Assembly: GCF_022539665.2 (NCBI RefSeq)
Contig: NC_081338.1
Coordinates: 7,738,446 to 7,802,445, forward strand
Length of the DNA: 64,000 bases
Direction of reading: 5' to 3'
Origin: Daphnia carinata
Taxonomy: Eukaryota > Arthropoda > Branchiopoda > Diplostraca > Daphniidae
The position numbers and the translations under genes were made by a program. Under the pieces are notes generated by a model that saw only the letters and a list, made by a program, of their open reading frames with translations, made no database searches and had not been told where the DNA came from. Below are positions 23,342-34,683 of this stretch, in pieces. Numbering within the stretch: the stretch's first letter is position 1; each line of letters opens with the position of its first letter.

Positions 23342-25384
23342 TTCAAAAATATTCTGAACCAGTATAAAGCCTATGGATGGTCACTGTGGCTTGGAAAACT
23401 GTAAAACTGCAACAGAAGTTTGTGGAATCAGCTTACTTGTCACAATCTGCTGTAGAGTAGTTCAATGTAAAACATTTAATACTGGTTTTACCAATCCCAT
23501 TTGATTTTGTTTGCATTACTTGCGGAAGCGTTAGAACGCCAATTGTTCCAGAGCAGCTACTCACACGCGTTGCAACTGTACACGTTGCACGTAAGATATG
23601 AACTACTGAAACGGAGGGAGAACTATACGAAGGGTATTAGTTGTGTACGTAGGAAAAACGTCATCACAACTTCGTTCCGCGATGCTTGAATGTATTGTAA
23701 ACAAAGCAGTTGGTGATAGAACCTGCAGGCCCGATACCTCGGGTCTTCAAGAGGGAATTTTGTCTATGACACGGGGGGGGGGGGGGTCTATGACGGTTAG
23801 GGGCTCAGAGCCCAGCCCCGGTCACCCTGAGAACGGGGCGCCGCATACCCTCCCCGAAAAGAGGGCGACCAAGGGTCCAAGGCCACTGTTTATGAGGATT
23901 ACTTCTGCGGTGCAGTACGGGACTGAAATACGGTAGTCCAACGGATATGCCGACACCATCTCAAAAATTGTGGCTGAATTAACTCCAAAGCAAAAACAAA
24001 AAGACACCCGGCTGCCGTTTAAAACTACAATTTGTTAAAAATGGTGGTGGGGCACCCTAATTACTCCGGAAACGCACAACGAACCGCTTATATTGAAAAG
24101 TATCCCGCCCAATTGTAGGCTAACTTTTTTTTTTTTTTTTGGGGGGGGGGGGGGGGGGAGGGGGGGAGGGGAGGGGGGAGAGCAGGTTACCTAGTTACAG
24201 TCAATTGAGGTTGATCTGTACTATGGGCCTAATACCATGAAAAGTAATCACTAAGTAGCCAAAGAGAGGTGACTAAAAAGAGCCACAGCCAAGTAACAAT
24301 GTTTCGTTTTACACAAAAGTGTGATTTGTACACCAGAGCCAACGTGGCTGATATCGGTATTAAACCTTATCCCACCATACGCAGGTAAAAGATGCAAGAC
24401 TATATCCGATAACTAGAATTTAAAATAGTGTATTTATAATTCGTTTTTAAATAAGATCTGTTTTGACATACGCTGACTTTCTAACAGAAATTGTAGAAGT
24501 GGCTTGTTGTATAGACATTCCACCAGCGTGGCTTCTGCTTCTTCCTGTTCAATGCGGCTCAGTCCTCTGCAGAGCTGTTAATCTGTGGGTGAACAAAATG
24601 AAGTAATTCGAAATCCAAGCAATTTTAATATGCTCTAACACTACTAAGTTTAAGTTTATGTACTGTATGTTACGCGATTCGTTTGTGTTTTCATCTAATG
24701 TATATTATAAGTTTCGAATGGGTTGTTCGAGTCTTTCTTGTCTCTTACGTACGGTATATTGCAGAAAAATGTGGCGGTTTCCGTTATGTTTTGTTTACCA
24801 TACTTGACACATTTTTCTGCAACCTCCTATACTTCTTGCCATACACAAAAGTGACCAACCTGTATAGTAATTAAAGTGCTACAACTCGATGTTCAGTTTT
24901 ATTTTTTATTTTATTCAACGCATAAACTACATTGAGGCTGAACGAAACAAAATCGACAGCCAAGGGACCAAAAAAAAAGAGAAGAAGTGTTTCCACTTTC
25001 CAGCAGAAGGATAGAAAACGGTAAGTAGGGACCTTAAAGGAGGATGTGGATGGTCCAAATTTCTCCGTCGAAGATGTAAATGCAGGAACTAGTGAAAACT
25101 GAACTTGCAAAAGCACTCAAGATGATGGTGGTAATGGTGACAGGTAATTTTAACAGTACACAGGTCACCATCCGTAAAACTGGATATTCTAAGTACATAA
25201 ACTGTAATTTTGAATACCTTCGTCTAGTATGGTACCTTTGCCTCGCGGTGCAAAATGCAGAAAGTCGACGAGATGCATACAATACAATCTTTACAGCCTT
25301 GTAGTGTTTCATCTCGCCACTTGCATGCAAGTGCTCCTAAAAAAAAAGGAGTCCATTAACTATGTCTTGATGCTTTTTTAAAGT
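23342..25384. other. intergenic with GC-rich island and G-run
   Basis: No gene is recognised. A 5' UTR exon of the CENP-C-motif gene may lie at about 23435-23500 (donor GTAAGC on the minus strand). A GC-rich patch lies at 23700-23960 and a long T/G homopolymer tract at 24125-24180. AATAAA-like signals on the minus strand near 24895-24915 could serve the 557-codon gene upstream of them. Confidence 0.45.
24125..24180 (+). repeat. poly-T/poly-G tract
   Basis: Sixteen T residues are followed by G runs of 18, 7, 3, 4... separated by single A residues. Four or more G runs could form a G-quadruplex. A similar T/G junction occurs at 20-47. Confidence 0.85.
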
Positions 25385-27058
25385 TCAATCATTCATAGCT
25401 GCCGCCTTGAAGGAGGGGTCGGTACTGTCGAAGGCCCGGAGCCACATCCTTCCGAAAAAGTTGGGAGTTCCCGGTTTGTCAAATACTAACATTGGCAAAT
25501 TATATTCTATACCATTATGTTTAACATTGGCATAGAAAAATCCGAGCAGTTCATCCCACTTTAATTTGTTTTTCACTTCCTTACGGCGCAAAAAATCAAT
25601 CAAATTCAAAGGTTCTGCTTTGTTGCAATGCCACTGGTTGTAATTTATGGGTTTCAGCGCCGGCCCTTCAAGCTCCTCTTCCCAAAAGGCTTTACTGATG
25701 CAGGCATAGGTACAGTTACGGTCTTCTGTCATCTCTACTGGCTTGCCATTTATTTGGAGTATTTTTGCGTTCTTTGGCCGCCTAGAGAAGATATTGGAAA
25801 ATTTCATTTTCGGTGGGCTTGGCTTGCTGTCGGATGGTTTTGATTCGGGGGTTTTCGGACGTAAAAACCCACTTCGTTTCCAGAATTTCTTTTTTTCTAT
25901 TAATAAAGACGACAACAGCTTAGCGTAGGCCCTTGAATGTTTTAAATCTTTTTCCAGCTTTTTTATTACTATTTCGTATTTTTCTTTTGTTTTTAGGTGT
26001 TTATGGCGTTCGTCGTTTAACAGCGTTTCTACTTCAGCCACGGATTTTGATTTCTCAAGCTCCTGCGCCGCGAATTTTTCTCCTGCTTGCTTAATTGATA
26101 GACGCAAGGCCATGTCCCCTTTCTCGATGGCGACTTGACATTCGGCTTGCATTCGTCGTACATCCGCTAGCGCAGCATCTCGTTCCGCTTCCAACTGTTT
26201 CACTCGGACTTGATACTTTTGCTGATCGTTCTGGTCGACTTCGGTTAACATGAAGCCACTTTTGTTCTCATGTTCAGGCGGAGCTTCGAACTGAACGACG
26301 TGTACCTTCTCGTCTACCTCTGGGTTTGCTTGAAGCATTTCCGTTTCCAAGTTCTTATCCGAAGCAGAGACAAAATCTGGTGAAGAATATGCCACGTCTA
26401 TCTGCTGGTTTGGTTTTTTGCACTGCAATTCTTCTGTACCATTTTGCATCACAGCAACGTGGCTTTCAGAAGTTTCGGCAACTTTTTCGGCTTTTCGTTG
26501 TACGTCCTGCAGCAGATTTTTGGTTAGCCGAAGTTCGTCTTCTAGTACTTTACGTATCGCTAACGAAGCATCTAATTCTTGGTTTACTTTCGTTAAGCAC
26601 TTATTCGTTCTCATTAAATCTGATTTGTAAAGTTTTCGCCAGTAGTTAGCGTCTGTTGAAACTTCCGGTTTCTGGTCAAAAGACAGTTGGGGTCCTTGGC
26701 TCGTTGTACGCGCGAGCTCTTCCATGGCCATTTGCACGGCTGCAGCTTGCCATTGGTGCAAAGCCGCTCGAAATGCATCTTTTTCGCGTTTGCAGCAGTA
26801 TTCGGTATCACGAGCTGGACCGTCTGGTGAATAGGCCTCCGTGCAATTGTCGTGCGGAGTTGCTTCTGGGTTTTCTGGTGTAGTTTCGTTATTCGAATTG
26901 CATTCTGGTGCTGGTTGAGGGATTGATTCCGGGAAAACGATGTCGAAAAAATCCTGAACAAGCATTCCCCAGAAAAATCCAATCGCCACCAAAGTTACCA
27001 AAACGATATCTGGTGAGATCTGCAAATCGATCAACAAGTAAGACGTAATGACATCCAT
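25385..27058 (-). CDS. intronless orphan protein, single membrane segment plus coiled coils
   Basis: An uninterrupted 557-residue frame. Residues 18-35 (IVLVTLVAIGFFWGMLVQ) form one membrane segment after a short N-terminus. A Pro/Asn/Glu-rich spacer follows. Heptad-rich Lys/Glu regions at about 130-200 and 270-395 (for example YQVRVKQLEAERDAALADVR) predict long coiled coils. A basic Ser/Pro stretch (PKTPESKPSDSKPSPPKMK) leads to a C-terminal globular part with Trp and Cys residues (ending FKAAAMND). The layout recalls ER or Golgi membrane tethers such as kinectin or golgins, but there is no sequence motif that identifies the family. Being intronless among intron-rich neighbours suggests a retrogene or lineage-specific gene. 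The ATG context (AAAAATGG) is good. Confidence 0.8.
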   Translation of the reverse strand: MDVITSYLLIDLQISPDIVLVTLVAIGFFWGMLVQDFFDIVFPESIPQPAPECNSNNETTPENPEATPHDNCTEAYSPDGPARDTEYCCKREKDAFRAALHQWQAAAVQMAMEELARTTSQGPQLSFDQKPEVSTDANYWRKLYKSDLMRTNKCLTKVNQELDASLAIRKVLEDELRLTKNLLQDVQRKAEKVAETSESHVAVMQNGTEELQCKKPNQQIDVAYSSPDFVSASDKNLETEMLQANPEVDEKVHVVQFEAPPEHENKSGFMLTEVDQNDQQKYQVRVKQLEAERDAALADVRRMQAECQVAIEKGDMALRLSIKQAGEKFAAQELEKSKSVAEVETLLNDERHKHLKTKEKYEIVIKKLEKDLKHSRAYAKLLSSLLIEKKKFWKRSGFLRPKTPESKPSDSKPSPPKMKFSNIFSRRPKNAKILQINGKPVEMTEDRNCTYACISKAFWEEELEGPALKPINYNQWHCNKAEPLNLIDFLRRKEVKNKLKWDELLGFFYANVKHNGIEYNLPMLVFDKPGTPNFFGRMWLRAFDSTDPSFKAAAMND

Positions 27059-28592
27059 TTTTCTTTTGGTATTAATGGCAAAAGTATTAATTAATAAAAT
27101 TTGCTGGTGCTGCGTCCTTTATGAAATTTGAACAATTTGGGTCGCCATAACCATTTCATCTGTGGCTGTTTTTCCGGGAATATTAAATTCTTGGCTAAAC
27201 TAAACTCAATTATCTTATTGAATTAGCGTATTCAACTGATTTTTGCATGTTGTTCAAAACAAAGATAAGCGAAATTCTTTTGCTTTGCCATTTAATTATT
27301 GAATTTCAGCTGCATGTGATGACGGGATCGCGGTGTACGTTTCGTGCAACACAAACTAAATGATGCATCAGCTAATTGAGTGTGTAAGTGGACGGATATG
27401 GCATCAGTGCATGCGGGCTTAAGATTTAAAAATTTTCTCATTTTTGAAAGTAAAAGGGGTTGGTATTTTCTTTACTAGTACTCAATCTTGGTCAGAGAAT
27501 TTCTAAATAAAATATAAATTAATTTGGTAAAAAAAGGAAAATTTACCGTAATATCCCTTAGTTATTGCTCTATCCTGGGAATCAACAATAAAAAATAATT
27601 TCAATAACATATACTAATACATTAAAAATTAAAGATGTTTCTAACCGTTATTCCTGCTAAATATGATCATAGCGTTTTACCTGCAAGTCGTCGATGCACC
27701 AGCAATCAACTGAAAGACGTACTCAATAAGGTGTCGTACATCAAGGAGCAACGGCATCAGCTTGGAAAATAACGTTAACAGTTGAAGACGAGACGCCGAT
27801 ACTGTTCTGTGTCCATCTAGATTTAGTGTAACCATGACGTTTCAGTTACTTGATGAGCCGCTTCAGTTCATTAACTAAAATTATTCGGCACAGAAGCAAA
27901 ATATGTACATCAACTCCAAAAATGAAAATGAATTATGAAATTTGTAATGGCAGCAAAAAGAGAACGGAAATAGAAATAAAGAACCATTTCGATAATAACT
28001 TCGAACCAGTACGCAGTTGGTCTGGGTAAAGACACTTAAAATGTTGGTTTCCATGTCATCATTCTACGTAGTTTCGCTGGCGCAGATTTGGAGCAAAGAT
28101 CGTTTTGGAATAATTAAACTGACAATCTGACAAGTGAATGCGTTCGACTTTTTTTCCAGAAAAAAAACTTCACTATCGTTTTTCTTTTTTTTTTTTTTTC
28201 ATCAAATTGTTGTACAAGTCGAGTAAATCATGGGTCGAATCAAGGGGTGTTCAGTTCCAAACGACAACGATCACAGATTATGTAACGCAGAAGGGATCTC
28301 AAAAACCTAGCTATGACGATGAATGGATGGCGGACGTAACGTTAAAAGCAAGAGTTTTGCTTTTGAGGCGCGAAAATTAAAATGACGGTTTCAGGAAAAA
28401 TAGAAACAGTTTGAGTGCTGACTACCTGGCCAAAATTCGAGCACTCAATTCAATTTAATTTCAGATTATTTGTTACTTTCAGAAAATATGGGAGGACTGG
28501 ATAACGTTACGTAGATTTGTTGGAACGATGAGGTTGTGAATAGTGATAGGGGAGGGGGCTTGAAAACTGCGTTACATAATCCCTGAACGTCG
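27059..28592. other. intergenic, nothing recognised
   Basis: AT-rich sequence between the orphan gene and CK2-beta. A small plus-strand frame at 28138-28380 has no recognisable features. Confidence 0.5.
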
Positions 28593-28598
28593 TTTATT
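28593..28598 (-). promoter_or_regulatory. polyadenylation signal AATAAA of CK2-beta
   Basis: TTTATT on the plus strand, i.e. AATAAA on the minus strand, about 50 bases after the CK2-beta stop. Confidence 0.5.
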
Positions 28599-28646
28599 CT
28601 ATATGGTAACATTGAATGAATAATGGCAAAGAAACCTACTTCAGCC

Positions 28647-29671
28647 TCACTTCCTTCCGTTATTATAGCTAACAGTACGCATGGGAACTTTAAAATTTGA
28701 AGCGCCCTGTTGCTGGATTTGATACGCCAACGGATGGATTTTAAAGCCGTAGAGTCGTGGGACGAACTGGTTAGTAGGTTTCTTGGGTCTATATTCAGGG
28801 TGAACCATGAAAAGCATGTGCGGGAATCCAGTTCCGAAGTAGGCCCCATCGGTGTGATGATGACGTGACGATTTGGGAGTATATACATCCATACATTTTG
28901 GACAATACAGCTTGACCATAGCTTCACCTGGAACATCAGATAATCCTAAAAACGCAAACCAAAAAGTAAAATGGATAAACCTACCAAATTACACCTACAA
29001 TATCACTAAATTGATTTACCAATTGGCAACATGAGTTGGTTTTCACAGTACACTCTTGGACAATGCCCAAAATCTCCAGCATGGTATTTCTCTAGCATTT
29101 GCAAAATCCCCCGATTTGTTAAAATGTATCTGGCATGAATCAATCCATACAGCATTTCAGCAGCTTGTTCTATCAAGTCAGATTGGTTGGGGTTGTCTTC
29201 AACATCATCATCTTGAAGACAGAATTGACACAACTGTTAGCAACAACATAAAATGAACTAAATGCTTATTTTTACCTGGTTCCAGGTCTAGAATCATGTC
29301 TAGTGCTTGTCGATAGTGTGGTACTTGTTCATTTAGCCCAGTTAAGTTGAACTTGTCTTGAATGTAATCTTCATCAACCTGTTGGGTGACAAAAATAGTT
29401 ATACAATAAAAATGAAGTTAAATGAAAACACAATTATTTCAAATTTTGAAATAAAATCAGGCATTAATTGTGAAAGTCTCTTATCAAATTGATTTCTATC
29501 ACTATATGTTCAGCACTAAGTTGTAGTAGTAGGTCGATCAGAATGTAATGTAATCGTGACCGTAATGATTTTTCCGAAAGGAATTTAATATTAACTCACC
29601 TCGCAGAAGAACTCGTTTCCACGTAGACCACAAAACCAGGAGATCCACGAAACTTCTTCGGAGCTGCTCAT
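28647..29671 (-). CDS. CkIIbeta: casein kinase II regulatory subunit beta
   Basis: Four exons on the minus strand: 29600-29671, 29276-29378, 29020-29211 and 28647-28945; 221 residues, close to the usual 215-235. It starts [20 protein letters not shown], including the N-terminal autophosphorylation serines. It has the acidic loop ([12 protein letters not shown]), the zinc-ribbon cysteines in CPRVYC and YCPKCMDVY that mediate dimerisation, and [13 protein letters not shown], which contributes to binding the catalytic alpha subunit. The beta dimer stabilises and directs the CK2 Ser/Thr kinase tetramer in cytoplasm and nucleus. It is divergently arranged with the FKBP15-like gene, about 970 bp away. 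It is intact and highly conserved. Confidence 0.97.
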
Positions 29672-30643
29672 TTTTCTGCGGGCGAGACAATATATGTCAA
29701 AACGTGATGCAGCTCGTTCAACAATGCCGTCGGTGTAATTCACAAATCCAAAAATCAATGATTCCTACTTCATTAGTTAGTACTGATTGCAACGCGCGCC
29801 CTCTTTTTCCCCTATCTCAGCCTTGAGCGTGTGCACTGTGCACCTCTCCCTTCACTATCCGTAACGTGAAATAACTCTCCCATTCTCATGGTATACTCTC
29901 ACTTAGATTCGATTGACGAGACCCTAATGTACTCTGGCCCTCCTTAAGTTTCATTTTGCAAATTAAACTTTAATGATATTCGTCATAAACATTACAGCTT
30001 ACATAGTAAATCTTACCTCTTCAAGCCTCTGTTCGCCACCCTAACAAATATGTGCTAAGTCTTTCGTTTTCTCGTTTTCTCCAAGGCCTTTTTTCTGCTA
30101 AGGTTTCCTTTCCGAACGCTAGCGACACCTATTATGAAACCTCGTCGGCTTTCAGTTACTGGATTTTATAAATAATTTTTTAAGACAAAACAAAAACGAA
30201 GCTGAAAAACAAACGTGTTCCTGTGTGTGCAGTTGTTTTCTAGTTTTTTTTAAATATAAAATTATCAACGAAGGAATAGGTATGAAGAATTCATACGTGT
30301 AGGCACACTAAGGTTGCAGTCTCACTAGGTATAATCCTTAAAGTTATTCAAATGCTACCATGGATCTACACTGAAATATAAATTTGACAAAATAAATTGT
30401 AAGCATTACAGAGCAAACGGGAGGAACTCCATATTAAAACACGTATTAAGACTCGCAACTGCCTATATATTACTTCTAGTTTAGAAATAGACGCTAGATG
30501 GCTATTTTGTTTATTTTTTACGTCTTCTCTCATTATCTGTAATCGTTAGTATGCTGGCTAATGATATTTTAATGTAATAGTATTTGAACTTATAGTACGT
30601 AAAATCGACAGCACAACGTTCAAAATCCAGTTGAGCAGTAAAA
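29672..30643. other. divergent promoter region between CK2-beta and the FKBP15-like gene
   Basis: About 970 bp separate the two start codons, which point away from each other, so both promoters and 5' UTRs must lie here. No TATA box is evident. The ends next to the genes carry the 5' UTRs. Nothing else is recognised. Confidence 0.6.
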
Positions 30644-33508
30644 ATGTCATTTGGCTTTCCCAATGAGGAGGATGATGACTTCGGAGCGCTATCGAACAAG
30701 TAATCTTCACTATTTAATATATTTTTTTTCAATAAATTTACGTTCTCTCGTACTCTATGTGACGCAATTTCGAAATTTGATTCTATTTTTAGATCGAATT
30801 TAGCCTCTATTTTCCATGAGTTGGATGTCCAACAATCAAGTTCAAAATCATTGGTGTACACAGCACCCAAACAGCCACCAAGTAAACCTCTTTTGTGCAG
30901 CATGTCACAGCCTGTTGTTGTCGCAGCTGCTGTCATGTGTTACAAATTGTAGGGTACATGAATCAAAAATAACAGTAAAATTTATCTAATCTTTATTTAT
31001 CTGAAAAATAAAACAGAAACAATGAAAAATATGAGCCACTTCCTGGAAAAATAGGAATGGCGTTGTTGGGTGAGAATGAAAGCAAAACTTACCAAGTGAT
31101 CCTCTATCAAGATAAACAAAGACCTTTAACAAGTGCCAGGATCACATCAGACTTTATGATTATTGTAAGTAATTGCCATGTTTGTTAGTTTGAATAATTT
31201 ATATGATCGATCTTTATTGCAGAGCCAACCAAATAATTTTTGCACATTCAATGATGATCACAGACAAAACTGGGCAGTTTTATTTGATACAAAAGAAGTT
31301 GCACAGAAGTTTCTGGGAGAGGTAATAAATGATAGTAATACTCTTTTTAGAAAAAGTTTGTGTTTATTGTGTTCCAGATATGACAGTTATTTATAATGAT
31401 CTTCCATTATAATTAGATAGACCACATAAAAAAAATGTTGGCTGAACACACAAAAAATCTGGTGACTGAATGTGTCATTGCAACTGATAAAATAGATGGA
31501 TCGGCATCAAGCCCTGTCGAAAATCGAATGCCTGGCCAAGACGGATCGAATAAGACTAAACTTATGTCTCGGTAAACAACCGGTAAAACAGTCGAAATTG
31601 CATTAAAAAAATATTTATATGTCTGTATTCCAAATAAATATAGAATGGCCAAACTTGGCCAGCCTATTCTTCCCCTAAATGGAGCGATCGTGGCGGATGA
31701 TAGTGATCACGAACAAGTATTAGTGCTATTTATTCACTGTCTGTATTTCATTTTCTTCCTTTAGACATTTTCCGTTAATGTTCCCCAAGGTAATACAGTC
31801 ATCGCCGGAGCCAGAACCACATAAAGAACGAAGTAAAGCTGGGAAACCACCCCGACCTGTACCTACTCCCAGAATAGTTGCTCAGTCTGATCGCTCTGAT
31901 TTCAATAGTAGCTTTACTTCTGTGCTCGTTCCATCGCATCAGCCTTCTGCAGGACAACATCCATATCCTGTAATGCAGTTCCTCCCACCTGCTTTTGCTG
32001 GAGCAGTGGGCGGTAATAGCCAGCATTTTGATACGTTGATGTCGGAAAACAGGATGCATAGTAGTGAAGTGCGTATGCATCTTTGTCGTTTGACAGATAA
32101 AATTGATCTTTTAGTACAAAAGGTAACCGTATGCTTGCTAGTTAGCTTTCTGGTAATAATTATTTTCTGTTTGTTTCGGACAACTTCCACAAGACTGGCG
32201 GATGCGATTCCTATCAGAAAGATCGCTATAAACCTTCGGAACAACCACATTGGGATGCATTGACGACTGGTTTGCAGAAGCTTCAGGCTCAGTCAAACGA
32301 ACACTCCAACATGCTAAATCTTATACTAGGCGAGATATCCGCCTCAGGCACGAGAGGCAAGAATTCCGCTAACCCGCTAGAGTCGCTTGATCATTTACTT
32401 GCCAGTGAACGGCAGGCGTGGGCTGCAAACCAGAAGGAGCTTGAAGGTACCATCCAACGTCTAAAAGAAGAGAACAATCGGTTGCTTCAGCAAATTGAGG
32501 AGAAATCTGAACGGGAAAAAGAGATTGACATTCGAATACAGCAACTCCAAGACGAGAATGCCCGTTTTAAAGAGGATCTCAAGTTAATCACCCATAGTCA
32601 AAATGATGAAACTCTAGATCAGTTGCGAAAAGAAAACACTCAATTGGCTGCTTTGTTAGATGCATCCTTAGTAAAGGAGAAAAAACTCGCAAGCCAACAT
32701 GACCAGATGCAAGAAAAGTTAGACTCTTACGAATCAAAATCAACCAAAGTTGAAAGCCTTCTTTTGGAATCTGAGCGGCTTGCAGAAAAAAAAGAACAAC
32801 GAATCTCTCAACTTCAAGAACATATTAAAAAATTGGAAAAACAGTCCTCAGACGCCAGGAGCGTTGTTGAGGATCTCCAGTCCAAACTCAAAGATGCTGA
32901 AAAGGAAATTCAGAACAAATATTATTCAGATCAAGAGCAGGGATCATTGGAAGAACAAGTTAAAGTTATTATGAACAAGGTGTACAAGGAAATTACAAAA
33001 AAATTCATTCCTGGGGAGAGCTACGCATTCCATTCTATTAAATCGACTGTTTCAACCGTCATACGAGTAAAACATATTATTTCTTTGTGTTAAAAAATTA
33101 TCTATTTTTTTATGTTGGTATCCCTTACAGGATTTTACTTTGGCGGTTTTGAGTGGAGAATCAACTGCAAAACCGATGCTTGATTCGGAAAAGGTGGACG
33201 AGAAGGACAATGATTGCATTACTCCTTTAGTGGAAGAAGTTTCCGTGGAAGCAGTGGACACGGCCATTCAGGAAGATAATGGACCTAGTATCGCAGAGGA
33301 AAATGGGGACAGCGTTCAAGAAAAGATTGTTCATACACTTCAGCCTGAGAATGAAAGCAGGGAACGTTCTGTTTCATTCCTAGAATCGCTACATAGTTCC
33401 TTAGCAGCAGCTAGTCTGCAAAACGAACATGAAACAGTGTGGAAGCCCGATCCTCCCCCACCTCCCTTATTCGACGACTTTGATAATGAGGACGATTGGC
33501 TAGCTTGA
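30644..33508 (+). CDS. FKBP15: FKBP15/WAFL homologue lacking the FKBP domain
   Basis: Nine exons: 30644-30699, 30793-30948, 31017-31164, 31223-31321, 31417-31571, 31644-31716, 31799-32122, 32194-33066, 33131-33508; 753 residues. Residues about 60-153 form a WH1-like domain (GKIGMALLGE, YQVILYQDKQRPLTSARITS, NNFCTFNDDHRQNWAVLF), as in vertebrate FKBP15. The conserved patch MAKLGQPILPL and a proline-rich region follow. Then comes a long coiled coil (about 375-600), a segment ESYAFHSIKSTVSTVI, and the acidic tail DDFDNEDDWLA. In vertebrates an FKBP domain lies between WH1 and MAKMGQP; here exons 5-6 give only some 76 residues without it. FKBP15 acts with actin and early endosomes. The protein's role here presumably rests on WH1 and coiled coil. 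Exon 7 was placed at 31799 because it alone keeps the frame. Confidence 0.9.
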
Positions 33509-33598
33509 TGGTGTAGTGTTGTTCAGAGATTATACTTACTAAGAAAATGAGTTACAGGTGGAGACAGCATGGCACAGTTATTTCACAATTAAGATATT

Positions 33599-34683
33599 TT
33601 AATCCTTCCCCAATAACTCATTTTGTTTAGCAATCATGACTTTTTCGCCTTCAGAAACATACAGCTCAGCCATGCTATGAATTTGTTGCTGAACAGAATG
33701 TGCTAGATCAGAAGAAACTTCCTTTTCTTTTTTCTTTACTTCCCGAATGTATTTGTTTTGTACGTCTCGGCTGTGATCCTTAAATTTCTGGAACAAAGTC
33801 TTTGCATTTTTGGCAAGACTTTCACGATATTCTTTCGTAACTCTGCGGGAAAAACAAGAAGTGATAATGTTTCCTCATGTCTCTAGCAAATAGACCATGA
33901 TATACTTGGGAACAGGGATGAAAATTGTTGTCCCATCCTGTTGTGGATTCAGGCCCATACCAGAATCATTAAGAGCTTTTAGGACATCTTTCATTACTGT
34001 TGGAAAGCTTGATAAATTGACTACTATTAGTTGAGGTCCCTTCCTTCCAATCTGTGCTATTTCTTGAAGTGTATAAGTTTCTCCTTCAAAATCTACTTGA
34101 AGGTTCTCAATTGACCCTAACAAATTTTTTACAAAGATATAAGACATGTTGGATGATTTCTAATCACAATGAATGCAAGCTGTTTTACCAGAAGCTGAAC
34201 GCAAAGACAAGTGTTTCATGTAGTCATTCTTGAGTTGATCCAATCCTTTTTGAAGATCTTCTTTTAACCTTGAGACATTAACAAGTTCTCCTATTTCACT
34301 TTCATTAACAGGAACTGGACCTTTTTTCTCTAAGAGTTGAAAACAAATATGATTATACATTACTTAATACACAATAAATGTACATATAAATCTCTGTTAT
34401 TACTTTTGTCGCCTTTTTCTTTCCCTTTGGAATAGAATCGTTCGCTTTTAAAACTTGCATTCAACTGGTTGATGACTGACCATCTTGTAAGTGATGTGGT
34501 ACCAAGAGTTGAAAAATACCTTGCGATACTAACCTTGGGCTGGTGCACGGCATTCATTGATTGTAATCCACCATGATCACAAGAAGCCTTTTCAGTTTTT
34601 CGAAATAGCCGTACAGCATACCTGCCAACAACATTTTGCAGGTTATACTTACAAATCAAAAGAGCCGGCTGAGAATACGACAT
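33599..34683 (-). CDS. MRRF: mitochondrial ribosome recycling factor
   Basis: Four exons on the minus strand: 34404-34683, 34189-34329, 33906-34116 and 33599-33842; 291 residues. The first 90 or so residues are basic, Ser/Arg-rich and not conserved, fitting a mitochondrial targeting sequence. The rest is the two-domain RRF fold: LKEDLQKGLDQLKNDYMKHL, ENLQVDFEG, LQEIAQIGRKGPQLIVVNLS, a long segment with GMGLNPQQDGTTIFIPVPK, and the helical arm KVTKEYRESLAKNAKTLFQK. It splits the post-termination mitoribosome together with mitochondrial EF-G2. It converges with the FKBP15-like gene: only 90 bp separate the two stop codons. Intact. Confidence 0.95.
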
